Shown here in pieces: positions 30,081 through 40,789 of a stretch of 64,000 nt of DNA. Under the pieces are notes generated by a model. The model had not been told where the DNA came from and did not search any database. It saw only the letters and a program-made list of their open reading frames with translations. The stretch covers positions 3,706,501 through 3,770,500 of the forward strand of contig OW051470.1 in NCBI GenBank assembly GCA_932521025.1. Direction: 5' to 3'. Each line of letters starts with the position of its first letter. Within the stretch, counting starts at the first letter, position 1. This DNA comes from Oscheius onirici. Lineage: Eukaryota > Nematoda > Chromadorea > Rhabditida > Rhabditidae. Made by a program: the position numbers and the translations under genes.

Positions 30081-33000
30081 TCAGAAATAGAAAACTTTGA
30101 CTTCGGCTGAGGCTGCCACCAGAGTCATGAGCCATCTCCAATCTGCTCGGGGATTCTTCCGTTTCTCGTGGATCTTGTCTCTGAGGGCACGGAGTTCAGG
30201 AGTGTGTTGATGGGGACCTGCATTTACGTTCATTTGTCTAAGAAAAGAGTGAGCTGACCATAGGTATAGAGAGAGACCACCACAATCTCCAGATTCTTCT
30301 TTTTCTCCGGATCGTGCATCGGATTGGTCTTTCTGGTGGCCAGATCGAACCAGAATCTGCGTACTCCCGGATGTTCGGCTCCGTGGTCGAGAGTCGCAAA
30401 ATACGTCGTGTTGATGGCCAGATTTCTGTTTAGAACAGCACCTAAAATTGATTTTATTTTGACTACTTTTAAACACTAACGATCGTGTGTCAAGCTACTG
30501 TTGGCGATTCCGTACAAATCTGTCGGAGAGACATGAATTCCCATTTTGTCAGCGCCTCCTCTTAATTCGAACTCGATTCTGAGACGTCGTTCTCCCTCAA
30601 AAACGATAAATTTCCTCTGGACCATCTTGAGATAAATCGGTTTCGGAAACTGAACTCTGCTAGCTGGAATCAACTGCGCATGTCTGCAAATAGACTGTTT
30701 AAACTGGAAGAACAAAAACCTACTCGGGTCTGAAGATAGTCCATTTGGGGACGACAAAGGGGAAAGCACAGGCCTCGTCTCCGTAGTTCTTGAAACGAGA
30801 ACAGTTGATTCCCTTCATTCGCGAAAAGTCCTCGTCATCTCGCGGGAAATCGTCGCCCTTTCTAAAGTCCAGGCCTTGGATCAAAATGCCCGACTCTTGT
30901 TCGTGAATGGATCCATCAAAGTTGTAGATTGTTCGGTCCATATGCTGAAAGTTGATTTGAAGTAGAAACTGAAAGACTTACAGTAGCATGAACTCGTCTG
31001 AGTTTGGGCATCGTCTCATCAAATTGGTAGGATGTTCCGAGACTTGTGAAGGCTAGAAGACCAATGACAGCTGTGAAGTATATCCAGACAGTTTTGTGTC
31101 TCACCAGAAAACTCTCATTTCTATTGTCTCTCTTCCAATCAGTCAGCTGTACCAACGGAGTCTGGAAGTTTCTTTAGACAAAAAAATGGAAAACATGCTA
31201 GAGACCAGATGAAGAAGGATGAGAGAATATTGGTGGCGAAGAAAATGAGCATGTCTGGATCGGGAATCTTCATTCCCGTTCTTCCCATAATCGGGACCAT
31301 GAGATAGAGAAGGAGACTTGTGAGATAAAAGTGAAGAATGGCGAAGGGAAAGTGAGAGAGCAGGATAGAATAGAACAGAGACTTCTCTTCTGAATAGAAT
31401 CTAGAGAGAAACTACTGTAAATGTTACCATTGAAAAGATCGAGTCTGCTGAAAATGAACTGGAAGAGATCCTTCGATTTGGCGGCAAGGAGAAAGAGACT
31501 CAGATATATACTGGATCCATTCAGCTTCTGTGGCAACATGGCTAGAACCAGTAGACCCGTCAGTATGACCAAGAAGGCGTCGTGGAAAGCTTTGGCCTTT
31601 TCTAGTCTCTGAATTTGCATAATCTAAAGAAAATATAAAGAAACGAACAACTTTCTTGTCATCGGACACCCAACAGCAGTTGACATAGAGACCACAGAGA
31701 ACGTGTGTGAAAAAGTAGAAAATGTAGACTTGCCAGATGGCTTTGTGCCTGAAAAATGATATGAGATAATCAAAAGAGCATACCAGAAGAACTGGAAACC
31801 AAAGAGACGAGCCGAGAAGACGAGGACGAGACAAGATGGAAGGAAGGTTGTAACAAAAGAGATGGTCAGGGCTCGATAGAAGTACGGATTGTGGCTTTTG
31901 GCTACGGAGAAGGCAGACCACAGAACTGTGATGATATTGATGGCAATTGCTGAAAATGTGCATTTCAAATCACAATTTCTTCAGGTACGTTTATTTTGGA
32001 CAAGCAAACAACAGCAATAGATTTTCAGTCGTCTTTGGGGCGAGGACGGAAAAGATTTGTCGCGGTCTCTTCGGTCAAGGTATTTTCTTGCCAATAGAGA
32101 GGGAAGAGCGTGTTCAGAATCCAATGTGGTCCATAGATGAGTTCCATCCGTTTGGCAACAGTTGAGCCGTCAGGATAGCGACTCTGTCGGACAGAGGGAT
32201 GAGAGAGTTCGTAGAGGTTCCGACCGTAGATGGTCAGCAGATTCATCTGGACATAGAATACGGTAGAAATCAGTTCCATGCCCATCGACAGTCCAAGCAC
32301 CGCCAACTTGAAAATGAAATAGAAACTGCGATTGGAATATGTACAGGCTTGAAGGGACGATAATGGACCGAGATAGGGAGTGTGGTCCATAATCCAATCA
32401 AAATATGGAATCTCTCCAATGAATTTCTTCACCATCGCCTTGACAAAGTCGCCCACTGGAGTATAGTGATCCTCGGGATGATCTTTCATATGCTGGTAAC
32501 AAGTACGCAAAGTGTGCCGTCCCTCGAAGGCGAGGAAGCATCCAATAGAAAGGAGAGCCCAGAACATGACGTTCACAAAGTAGCGTTGATTTCCCAGACC
32601 GATACATCCACTTGTGACGAAATAATGATGATCTCTCCTCAAGATACACTTGTTACAAACGGGACAATGATAAGCGCGAACTGTCGTCTCGACACGGCAT
32701 AAAGGACAGAAAAGAGTCACGTTGCTGTTCTTCAATTGCTCGGGACTCAGATCAGTCTTGTAGTTGGACAGATTCTCGATTCCGTGGTTTTCGATGGCCT
32801 CCACGACGCGAGGATGATTCCTCCAATATTTCACGCGATTCTTCTTTTCCATCTTATGAAAAAGGAAAAGGCTGACGAGCACCATTGCCAGAAGGAAGCT
32901 AGCCGAAGGATATCCCACATAATGAGGGTGGACCAATAGAACCATTGGTTAGAGAGTGTCGTCAGGAGCTCCGGGAATCGTGTCCGTCGTGGCGATGAAA

Positions 33001-34644
33001 TAGATGCAGAAGGATAGAATGACGATCAGAGATGCTCCGAACCATCTGGTCAGACGACCAAGGACGATGTCACAGGACGTGATGAAGGAGGCCAAGGCAG
33101 ACATCATATGTTTTCTTTTGTAGCGTTTTATGTACTTTTATATGCGTCGTTTAGTTAATTTAACAAAAAAGAGTAGAAATTTTTGAGAAAGTCGTAGAAA
33201 TAGCTGTTGAAAAGACACGTACCGACGTCGAAGCTGAGTTTAAAGACGATCTTTCCAAGCAGATCGAAAAAGACAGCTTTCGTCTTATCCTCAAAGTTTC
33301 CCGGCTGAGCAATGTACTCGCTCGCATCCAGTCCTCTCACGAGAGCCAGAATATTCTCTCCTGTTCTGAACTCGCGGCGTTTGAACGAAGTCAATAAAAC
33401 AAACCTTTGAATATCTCCCTGCTGAATCCTGAAATGCTGATCAAACTCGGTGTGATAAACCTGAATCAAAGTTAAATGTCAAAGTTATCCATCCATTTCA
33501 AACCCATCCATTTCGATAGTAGGCAATGTCCAAACCTGAATCAAAGTTAAAATAGAAAAAGGGTGAAAAGTACCAGAGATTCTGCCAAAGTCTCTGAAGA
33601 TTCGAAAGTCCGTGTCGGATGGAATGACTTTGGCTTGGAAGAGTTCTTGTCCCAAGATGCTGCAAGACGGATGAGGGACACTGTTCACGTAAACATCTGC
33701 GAGCCAGGGATTTCCCGGTCCAGTTTGAAAGAGAATCTCTCGTCCTCCGGATCCAGCTCCTTCCAGATTGATAAAGGCACGAACCGAATGTCGCCAGGGA
33801 TGCTGGGTGATGAAACCATGAGCTGCTTGTAAGCCAGTCTCTTCTGCTCCGTTGAATAGGAATATCACATCGTTTTTCAGCTTTTCGTCTCCTCTGACCA
33901 AAATCTCCATAATGTCCAGCATCACTGCACACGAAACCTAGAAAGAGATTGACTTTTGAGAGAAAGAATAATTTACAGCGTCGTCTGTCGCTCCAGGAGC
34001 ATCCGGCTGTGTATCGTAGTGGCAATTGAGAAGAAAGGAGTGGTTTGATTGAACACTATCGGATGGACCCATTCGGACAACTGAACTTTCCTTTTTTACA
34101 CTTCCAAAAGAGACCTACCAATGTTAGAGACCTTGTGGTAGCAGTTTGTAAAAGGACTGATGAAATCGACGTCGAAACAGGCTGATGGTCTTTGTATGTC
34201 CATCTCCAGTCGGTTGACTCCTTTTATCTCGGCTACTTTAGCAATTTTCCCGGTGATGAATTCGAATGCTGCTTTCTAAAAAAAGGAGAAGATGACCTGT
34301 ACTCTTCGAAAGTACCTCAAGAGCCTCCGATCCACTCGGTCTCGGTCCAATTTCCGACAATTCGACAGTCGTCATTCGTGCTCTCTCTTCACTAAATCGA
34401 CTGTAGTCCGATGCGGGGACAATAGGGGGACGGTAACTGCAATCTAATGTAGTTTTATCCCAAAATGAACTAACTTATCATAATAGTTTACAACGAGGTA
34501 GGCAAGTGCAAAGACGGCAATCACGAGCAGCCAGTTCTCTTTCGGAAGAAGATTCTGATCTCTAGTCCTCCGTCTCGTCTCTTTCTCATCCATCTCATCA
34601 TATTCATTCGGCGGTCGGAAATTGTGTTTTCGGCGTCGAGTCAT
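30081..34644 (-). CDS. Endoplasmic reticulum metallopeptidase 1 (M28 family)
   Basis: ERMP1/Fxna is a multi-pass ER membrane zinc peptidase. ATG 34644 begins [20 protein letters not shown], a cytosolic tail, followed by one membrane span ([19 protein letters not shown]). The M28 domain shows all metal or catalytic residues: [17 protein letters not shown] (His and Asp), [14 protein letters not shown] (Glu-Glu), PSDTDFRIF (Asp) and [10 protein letters not shown] (His). After [14 protein letters not shown], a 1,273-nt intron (33222-31950) is followed by the multi-span region ([53 protein letters not shown]). A lumenal C-terminal part follows ([31 protein letters not shown]), ending VYFY-like at 30081. 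Order matches human ERMP1. The large intron contains a complete DHHC-family gene in the same orientation. Confidence 0.88.
31990..31995 (-). terminator. AATAAA for the nested DHHC-family gene
   Basis: AATAAA on the minus strand 30 nt after the nested gene's stop (32025). It lies inside the ERMP1 intron 31950-33222 and in the same sense as ERMP1, so ERMP1 pre-mRNA must avoid this site. Confidence 0.6.
32025..32945 (-). CDS. DHHC-family palmitoyltransferase-like protein with catalytic Cys replaced (DHHY)
   Basis: DHHC proteins S-acylate cytosolic cysteines through a zinc-binding Cys-rich domain. A single 306-codon exon runs from ATG 32945 to TGA 32025. Membrane spans include [53 protein letters not shown]. 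The Cys-rich domain reads [20 protein letters not shown] then [20 protein letters not shown]. The zinc-ligand Cys/His are present, but the catalytic tetrapeptide is DHHY (Tyr codon at 32622-32624). Since that Cys carries the acyl group, the product is probably not an acyltransferase, at least not by the usual route. It may be a scaffold or a regulatory pseudoenzyme. It lies wholly in an ERMP1 intron on the same strand, has its own AATAAA, and is preceded 3 nt upstream by a 52-codon ORF. Confidence 0.85.
   Translation of the reverse strand: MVLLVHPHYVGYPSASFLLAMVLVSLFLFHKMEKKNRVKYWRNHPRVVEAIENHGIENLSNYKTDLSPEQLKNSNVTLFCPLCRVETTVRAYHCPVCNKCILRRDHHYFVTSGCIGLGNQRYFVNVMFWALLSIGCFLAFEGRHTLRTCYQHMKDHPEDHYTPVGDFVKAMVKKFIGEIPYFDWIMDHTPYLGPLSSLQACTYSNRSFYFIFKLAVLGLSMGMELISTVFYVQMNLLTIYGRNLYELSHPSVRQSRYPDGSTVAKRMELIYGPHWILNTLFPLYWQENTLTEETATNLFRPRPKDD
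32949..33107 (-). CDS. 52-aa single-span membrane peptide upstream of the DHHC gene
   Basis: ATG 33107 opens a 52-codon frame: [20 protein letters not shown], then [20 protein letters not shown] (a convincing transmembrane helix) and a tail ending PGAPDDTL. Its TAA at 32949 is 3 nt before the DHHC ATG at 32945. No intron could place it in the DHHC frame, because the two frames differ and a stop separates them. I do not recognise a homologue. It could be a translated upstream ORF, a small ER protein in a bicistronic message, or a fortuitous frame. Composition is well ordered for chance. Confidence 0.55.
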   Translation of the reverse strand: MMSALASFITSCDIVLGRLTRWFGASLIVILSFCIYFIATTDTIPGAPDDTL

Positions 34645-34999
34645 CCGATGATCGTCCTAATAAAAAAGGAGTTAATCTGAAACATATAGAACATTGAAAA
34701 TACCATTATTTGGGAGCAGAGAGGGAGATACGAACAAGACGATAAGGGCCAAATGGGGAGAAATGCGTTGGCAGAAAGTAAACATTTTTTTTGACAAGTC
34801 TTGACTTGTCAAGACTTCTTTCGGAAAAGGACATTACGAAGAGAAGAAATGTGTGATGCGGTGCATCGAATGGGCTCAAAGTACACCTCAATTAGCAGAT
34901 TATCCTTTTCTTTAAGGTAGGCTATTTAGATAAGATTTGAGACGAGAAGAGGAGGAAACCTATGGAGGAAATTAGAAGAATGTCCTACTCAAATATTCA
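34645..34999. other. spacer between ERMP1 and RING genes
   Basis: About 350 bp containing ERMP1 5' sequence and the RING gene 3' flank. No other gene seen. A 22-bp palindrome lies at 34796-34817. Confidence 0.35.
34796..34817. promoter_or_regulatory. Palindrome AAGTCTTGAC-TT-GTCAAGACTT upstream of ERMP1
   Basis: Two perfect 10-bp arms around TT, about 150 bp upstream of the ERMP1 start. This could be a dimeric factor site or the stem of a hairpin. Function is a guess. Confidence 0.35.
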
Positions 35000-35690
35000 T
35001 TAACCGGAACATTGGACACAATAAGGATTTCCGCAGTAGACAGTCGGCGAGCCCTCCCGTCTTCCTCGACCGAATGGAGAACCCTTTAAATGCAAATTTA
35101 GTATATTCAAAGTATAACCTACCCAATTAAAGCTGGACGTCTGTTGTTGAGTTCGGGAACGAGGCGGTTCCTCAGGTCTGACTGGTCGAGGGAACGGAGT
35201 CCAATGGACCTCGCTTGCTCCAAAGTAGCCATTGGTCGTGGCCATTTGTCCTGTTCGTCTTCGTAGATCTGTATTTCTTGCTATAACAGAACAAAGATAA
35301 ATTCCTACCCATCAGACGACTTGTCAGTTTTTGAAGTTTCTTCTCCGACTCTTTGATGTCATCTGCACAGATTTGTTTGAAATCTGGACGTTCCGTCGAC
35401 TTTTCAATATACTGGAAAAGTTCTAAAGACTTTGTGTTATTGAAGAAAGATTGTCTTACCATCTGCCATGTAATTTTTGACAGGAGCCTGAAAGTAGCCC
35501 TTTCTTCGACAATGAGGACAAATGTGCTCGGAGAGATTGTCCAGACAGGAAGAACAGACCGAGTGTCCACAGACACCCATGACTGGACTGATGCCCTGAG
35601 CCTTGAGTTGTACTGAAAGAGGACTAGTTTGGATCTGGAAGTTGTCTTACGGTATGGATTGAGGCAGAAGGGACATCCGACGGAAATCAT
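35000..35690 (-). CDS. RING-finger protein, probable E3 ubiquitin ligase
   Basis: ATG 35690 begins MISVGCPFCLNPY. After a short intron it reads LKAQGISPVMGVCGHSVC, SSCLDNLSEHICPHC and RRKGYFQ. This is a C3HC4 RING: C-x2-C, C-x-H-x2-C-x2-C and C-x2-C, close to the N-terminus. Downstream are a helical segment (DDIKESEKKLQKLTSRLMGR) and a short proline/arginine-rich tail ending GNPYCVQCSG at 35000. About 200 residues. Such small N-terminal RING proteins are common in nematodes. The RING predicts ubiquitin transfer but substrate and partner are unknown. Confidence 0.8.
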
Positions 35691-35834
35691 CTTGAAGAAT
35701 AAATGATTGATGGAACGGGTAACGCCACTTTAAGATTTGGCTTGGCTTTTCCTCCCTTCCATGCATTTCTTTTAATAGCTTTTCTTTAGCACAATTCAAG
35801 CTTATCAACAGAGCGACACAATGCAAAAACAAAG

Positions 35835-35840
35835 TTTATT
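35835..35840 (-). terminator. AATAAA poly(A) signal of the sugar transporter gene
   Basis: AATAAA on the minus strand about 90 nt after the transporter stop at 35928 and about 145 nt upstream of the RING start codon. Confidence 0.55.
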
Positions 35841-35927
35841 AGTACTGGTTAAATATGACCACGTATTGTTTAGGAAGACAGACCAGATCCCAGAATTAAA
35901 GCATATTATCACAGACAAAGAGACCCG

Positions 35928-37299
35928 TCATTCGGCAACTGAATTGTAAAGAAGTACTGCTCCAATGACGAAAACTGTGCCAAGCACAAAATAGGCGCCT
36001 ATGAAGATGTTGGGGAAAAAGATGTAGGAGAGGACGACCACGAGGATGATGGACACGGCCGAGGCGTAACTCTTGTGCATGTTGTCCAGATGTTTCATAA
36101 CAAGAGAGATGTACACTCCGCCGATGGACAAGAAAGCTGAAGAAATAAAGTATGTTTCCAAACCAGTGTATTTCGGTGGCAGACTATTAGTGAGCCTCTC
36201 TTGGTTACCTTGTGAGGATTTTACTTCTACCTTTTGACTAACCAAATAGAAAGGTTGGCAAGTGGTTCACCCCAAAAAATACGGAGGTGAAAAATACGTA
36301 AGATTAGCCCTGATAAGTGCGGTACAATCTTTGAAAAACTAACCGACAATGGCGTAGACACGGTAGTCATAGCCGAAGAAAAATCCTTTCTCTTGGATTT
36401 GGGTTGCCTCACTAAAGAGACAACCGAGCGAGGCACTGATCACTCCGCAGCTGTACATTTGAAGATTCCTAACCCAGAAAGGAGTACTGCCTCCGTCTTT
36501 GAGCATCTTCTCAAAGTAAACACCAGCAAATCCCGCAGTTATACAAGTCGAGAGCACTGCTGTGATCCCAACAAGGTAATTCTCCTGTCCTTTGGTATCA
36601 GACGACTGGCCATTTACATTGTTCAGCTGAAAGTTCTGTTTGTTCAGCTCTATTGGGATACAATGCCGGACAAGACTATTGATTGACGGACCTGAACTGC
36701 CGCAACTCCCAAAAAAAGCAAGAAGATGGCCGACCATCGAGTTCCGGAGAACTTTCGGCCCAGAAAGACCATCATAAACAGGGCCGTCGTGACTACTTTC
36801 AACTGTGTTGTGATCTGACGTTGGAATACAAATAAGAAATATAGAAAAATCACCTGATAGAGACCAGCATCTAGATTTGAAAGAGCTATAAAGTCGAGAT
36901 TGTTTTGAAGAGCGTAGGCCAGAGAAGGAACACTCATTTTGAGCATCTCTTTCGTTGCTCCGAAATAGTATTTCTTGAGAATTGAACTGAATTCCGCAGA
37001 TCCAGTCTCGCGAAAGATCATTCCAATTGTGATTAACAGTTTGACACACTCTGCTGATAGCACTACCGTTGAGGCGGAATATCTCTGGGAGAAATTCCTT
37101 CGGAAAGAGAAGAAAAGTTCAAACCTGGTTGGGAAGGACGACACTGCGTGTATAACGGACGGTCAGAGTGTATCCCGTCCAGAGGAAGGTCATTGTCACG
37201 ATCACGTAAGCCTTGAAACAGATATCTGATCGACCATTCTCCGTCTTCTGACCATGGTTCAATGGCAACAATGGGTCCTTCCCCTCATCCCTCGTCATT
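35928..37299 (-). CDS. Nucleotide-sugar transporter, SLC35A family
   Basis: Golgi antiporter exchanging a UDP-sugar (UDP-galactose or UDP-GlcNAc most likely) for UMP. ATG 37299 gives a polar N-terminus, then FKAYVIVTMTFLWTGYTLTV. Downstream exons show STVVLSAECVKLLI, the signature SLAYALQNNLDFIALSNLDA, TTQLKVVTTALFMMVFLGRK, WSAIFLLFLGVAAVQ, GFAGVYFEKMLKDGGSTPFW and GGVYISLVMKHLDNMHKSYA, with about ten membrane segments. It ends LLYNSVAE at 35928. Order and length (about 330 residues) match SLC35A1/2/3. The substrate cannot be assigned by eye. Confidence 0.88.
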
Positions 37300-40216
37300 C
37301 GACCCTAAAATACGCTTGATATTGTGAAAACTGCTGAACTGAGAGAAAAGTTTGAGTTTAACCAATTGAAAGAGAACTTGGAGGACTATAGATGAATGTC
37401 ATTTCAACGGGGGAGAGGGTAGTACGCAAAATGGCGTCGGGTAGTCTTTGTTTTAATCGGGTCGTCGGGACAGCGCATACATTTTGTTTGGCCTTCTAAA
37501 AGGAAACACTGCTTCATAATGGAAGAAAGATAAGAAGGTATGCAGTGGTCAATCAATAGCGGGAGGTGAATGAGGCTGAAATTGGAGAGTCATTGACCAC
37601 TCGGTAGGGGAGAGAATCTAAACAAAGACAATTTTATTGGAAGACCATGGGAAGACTCAGTTTGATCTATTGGAAAAAAAATGAAAGGGAAACTGGAACT
37701 GAGAATTCGAGAAAGAAGTGATAGGAGAAGACAAGGAACCTTTAGCCCTATCTTGGTAGAGAGTTTATGATATGAACAATTGGCCCTGACCAATTGATAA
37801 ATAGAACAAAAGTTTGACCACGGCAAAATGAGCAAACCGAGATATGATCGAGCGGAACAGAACGATCGTTATCGGTTGTTAAACTAGGTGATTTGCCTAC
37901 GCATGCGACAAAGGCAAACAGAACCTACCATTCTATTCAGTTGAAGCACTCTAAGCGCAAAAAATTCGAACGATTCCATCGATTGTGTCCAAAAAACATT
38001 TAATTGCTTGCACTTACAAATTGAGAAAACTAAGGAGTTTTAAAACAAATGTGTGGGAACGATAATTGGTCACCAGTGTTTTGGTACTGACAGATAGATA
38101 ATAGATCTTCCGAAACATGGGAGAGAGTAAGAAAATCGCATGGATTGTCCAAACAGGTCGTTTACGTATTTTCCCGTTAAGTGAACATCTGAAATATATA
38201 GCGGTGACATGAACACAATGAAGCGAAATACGATTAGAAAGGTGCAACAAAAAGAAGATGAGTAACTTCTCAAAGCTTGACAAAAAGTCTTGTCGTTGTC
38301 GAAACTGGGCGAAGGTAATCGTATTTATATTCTAGTTTGGAGATTATGAAATCTTGTCAAGTTGTGTATAGAGGGGAAAATTCCATGGCTGATGGCTGCT
38401 CTCTACTCGTCTCTTGGGCTACTGAAGGCTCTTCTGTTCCACAGCACCTAAATGAGGCAAACCAGATCACAGACTCTTATCCTTTTCGTCGTCTTATCTT
38501 CTACCAGATGATACTCTTTTTTTTCTTTTGGCAGTAGATATTACCAAACCAGAGACATTGCGAATAGTAGCGCCACAGATATTCTGCGTCCTTTGATTTG
38601 GTAGAGAGCTTGCAATAATGACCGCTGGTTTGTGAATCCGCTACAACCAGCACCCGTCGTCCAGATGGTGTCTTTGCTCAGTTTTCCTAGGTTCCGAAGG
38701 TAGCCTTGAATCCACAGCGGTGTTTGGTATAGTTCTTGGCATCCTTCGGTCCCATTTGGGTAACTGACTGCTCTCGACAAATCCTCAAAAAAAGTATGTT
38801 GTTGTGCCCACTGGCCAGTCCTGTAAATTTGTGAGCTGTTTCTTTCCGTTATCTTTCAGACCTGACCGACTACTTCGCAAAATCTTCGAATCGTTTCTGG
38901 ACAAGCTTAGAATAGTCACGAAACGGATGGAAACTGACTACATGGATGATCTGCAAGAATGCTACCCGTTAATGTTCGACATCGACTGGAGCAACGAGGA
39001 TTCAAGCTCCAAGTGATTACTCGGGTTCATAGCTGCAGGCGTCAAAGCCTACCGTGCCACCGTGTTTCTTCCAGTACACTCAGTTGCTTTGTTTCCTTGA
39101 TTTCACCTATCAGGTCGTGGACTAATTGTTGTCACTTGGGTTCATAACTTTTGATCCCAATCACCTAGAGAGCTGTTTCAAAAAAGAAAAGAAAGGGCAA
39201 ACTTAGCCGAGTAAGATGCTGTATAGAGATCAGAAGTCGTAGTTCAAAAATTTTGAATACTAAAAGGTGAAACTTAGAATGCAAGTAGACTCCCGAAATC
39301 TTGGGAAGCGCACACACACGCGGTTTTAAAAAATCTGACAACTCAGCTTTGTAGCATTTAATAAGTAAAGTTATCAGTCGAGACCCGATTTTCCAGAATT
39401 TTTTTTTCTGACTGAGCACTTGAGGTTTCCAAAATCCGAAGTGACCAACTTCCGGTCCACCACTTTTGGAAATTTACTATGATTTGTCATGAGTTGAACC
39501 ACCTGAACTTCAGAGGCTCGAGACACAGAACCAGAAAAACAGAGTTGCAAGATCACAGAAAAGGAAGGGACAGCAACACTAGAACAATATACAACCGAGG
39601 CAAGAACTCAAAATCGGACACTGCGACGGGATACGGCAATTAACGGGGGATTCAAATGCGGGTCGGAGGGAAACGGAAAGAACGAATGAATGGGGAGGAA
39701 CTAACTGGATTCCTGACAAGCTCATTTCAACTTGTCCTGACGAGTTCAAAACTCGCCCCTGACTTGTCTTGTTTAATGATGCCCTTCCGCCTGTAATCCT
39801 AACAAGTTCGAGTCTCTTGCCATCCATTCGAGTCGCAGCAACATCAGTGGCTTCTCCTTCTTCGTTAGAATGTCCAACAACTCCCAAAAGTGAGTCTTTT
39901 CTATCTAGCTGTCTTGTCTCCTATGTTCTTCTGGCGCTCTGTCACGCTGACAATCAGATTCTCGCCCGTCTATATGCCTCTCTGTCTCGCTGTCTTTCTT
40001 TTGTCAGTATTTCTATCTGTTTTTCATTGTCGCTCTGACTCTTTGATTATCTGCCGCTCTACCTTTTCTGTCAGTTTGTCTCTCTGGCACAGTAGTTCTA
40101 TCTTGTATCTCCCAATCTCTCTGTTCTCTTATCTATTCATCTCTCTCTATGTCTCAGTATTTCTACCCTGTTCTGTCTACCAGAATTTATACTGTCTCAG
40201 TGTCTGATTTTCTGTC
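37300..40216. other. gene-poor region, possible isolated exons
   Basis: No confident gene. Two stretches look mildly coding. Plus 38873-39016 (RPDRLLRKIFESFLDKLRIV..., ending DSSSK) follows a TTTCAG acceptor. Minus 38780-38541 contains GYLRNLGKLSKDTIWTTGAG. Neither could be extended into a gene. 39890-40210 is a pyrimidine-rich (CTGTCT/CTCT) low-complexity tract. Confidence 0.3.
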
Positions 40217-40780
40217 TTAAAAGATTCCTCAGCTTTCTCGAAATCCAAACTTCCATCGACAAAATAGTAAAAATTTTTGGCTTACTTAGATTACAAGTTG
40301 CTGAGAACAAAACGTTTGTATTACACTTAGGTCCTAAAAATCCTCTACATTTTAACCACGTAAACGGATTTTTAATTGAGAGCCGTAACACGGTACGTGA
40401 CCTTACATATTTGCTTACCTATTTGGACTTACCCAGTTATGAAATACGTTTTAGACTTTTAAACCTAAACTCATTGATTACCAGAATGCTAGTAAATGAT
40501 ATACTTTTTGGTCGTAAAGTTCTCCTGGGATTGGGTTATACTAAAACCTCTGATCTTTTTCGATTTTGCCCCACCAATGGGCGTACTGTTCAGTTCAAAC
40601 TATTGCCTAAACAGTTCTCGGTTAGGTGTATATCCAAGTACCGATATTCTTTCATGTACAGATTATCAAGGCTTTTTGAAGATCGTTGTTTGTCATCAAT
40701 GCTCTTTTTGGGGCATTCTGCCCTTATCCAGTACATCGTTCTACACTCCGAGCGTCTTTTGCGGCTTCTAGACTGCTGAT
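40217..40780 (+). pseudogene. LINE (Jockey/CR1-like) reverse transcriptase fragment
   Basis: One frame reads ENKTFVLHLGPKNPLHFNHV then NGFLIESRNTVRDLTYLLTY. This matches the post-catalytic thumb region of Jockey/CR1-type polymerases (pattern K-x2-VLHLG...N-x9-VRDLG-x3). Catalytic blocks are absent and the frame decays afterwards, so it is a dead remnant. It belongs to a different clade from the RTE copy at 15983-17757. Confidence 0.55.
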
Positions 40781-40789
40781 ATTCAAGAA

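Noticed and set aside
38541-38780. 79-codon minus-strand frame with GYLRNLGKLSKDTIW
   Set aside because: Looks mildly coding but stands alone, without splice partners or recognisable family; not enough for a gene call.
39890-40207. Hydrophobic Ser/Leu-rich open frame
   Set aside because: Low-complexity pyrimidine-rich DNA translates to Ser/Leu/Phe; no start context, splice sites or family.
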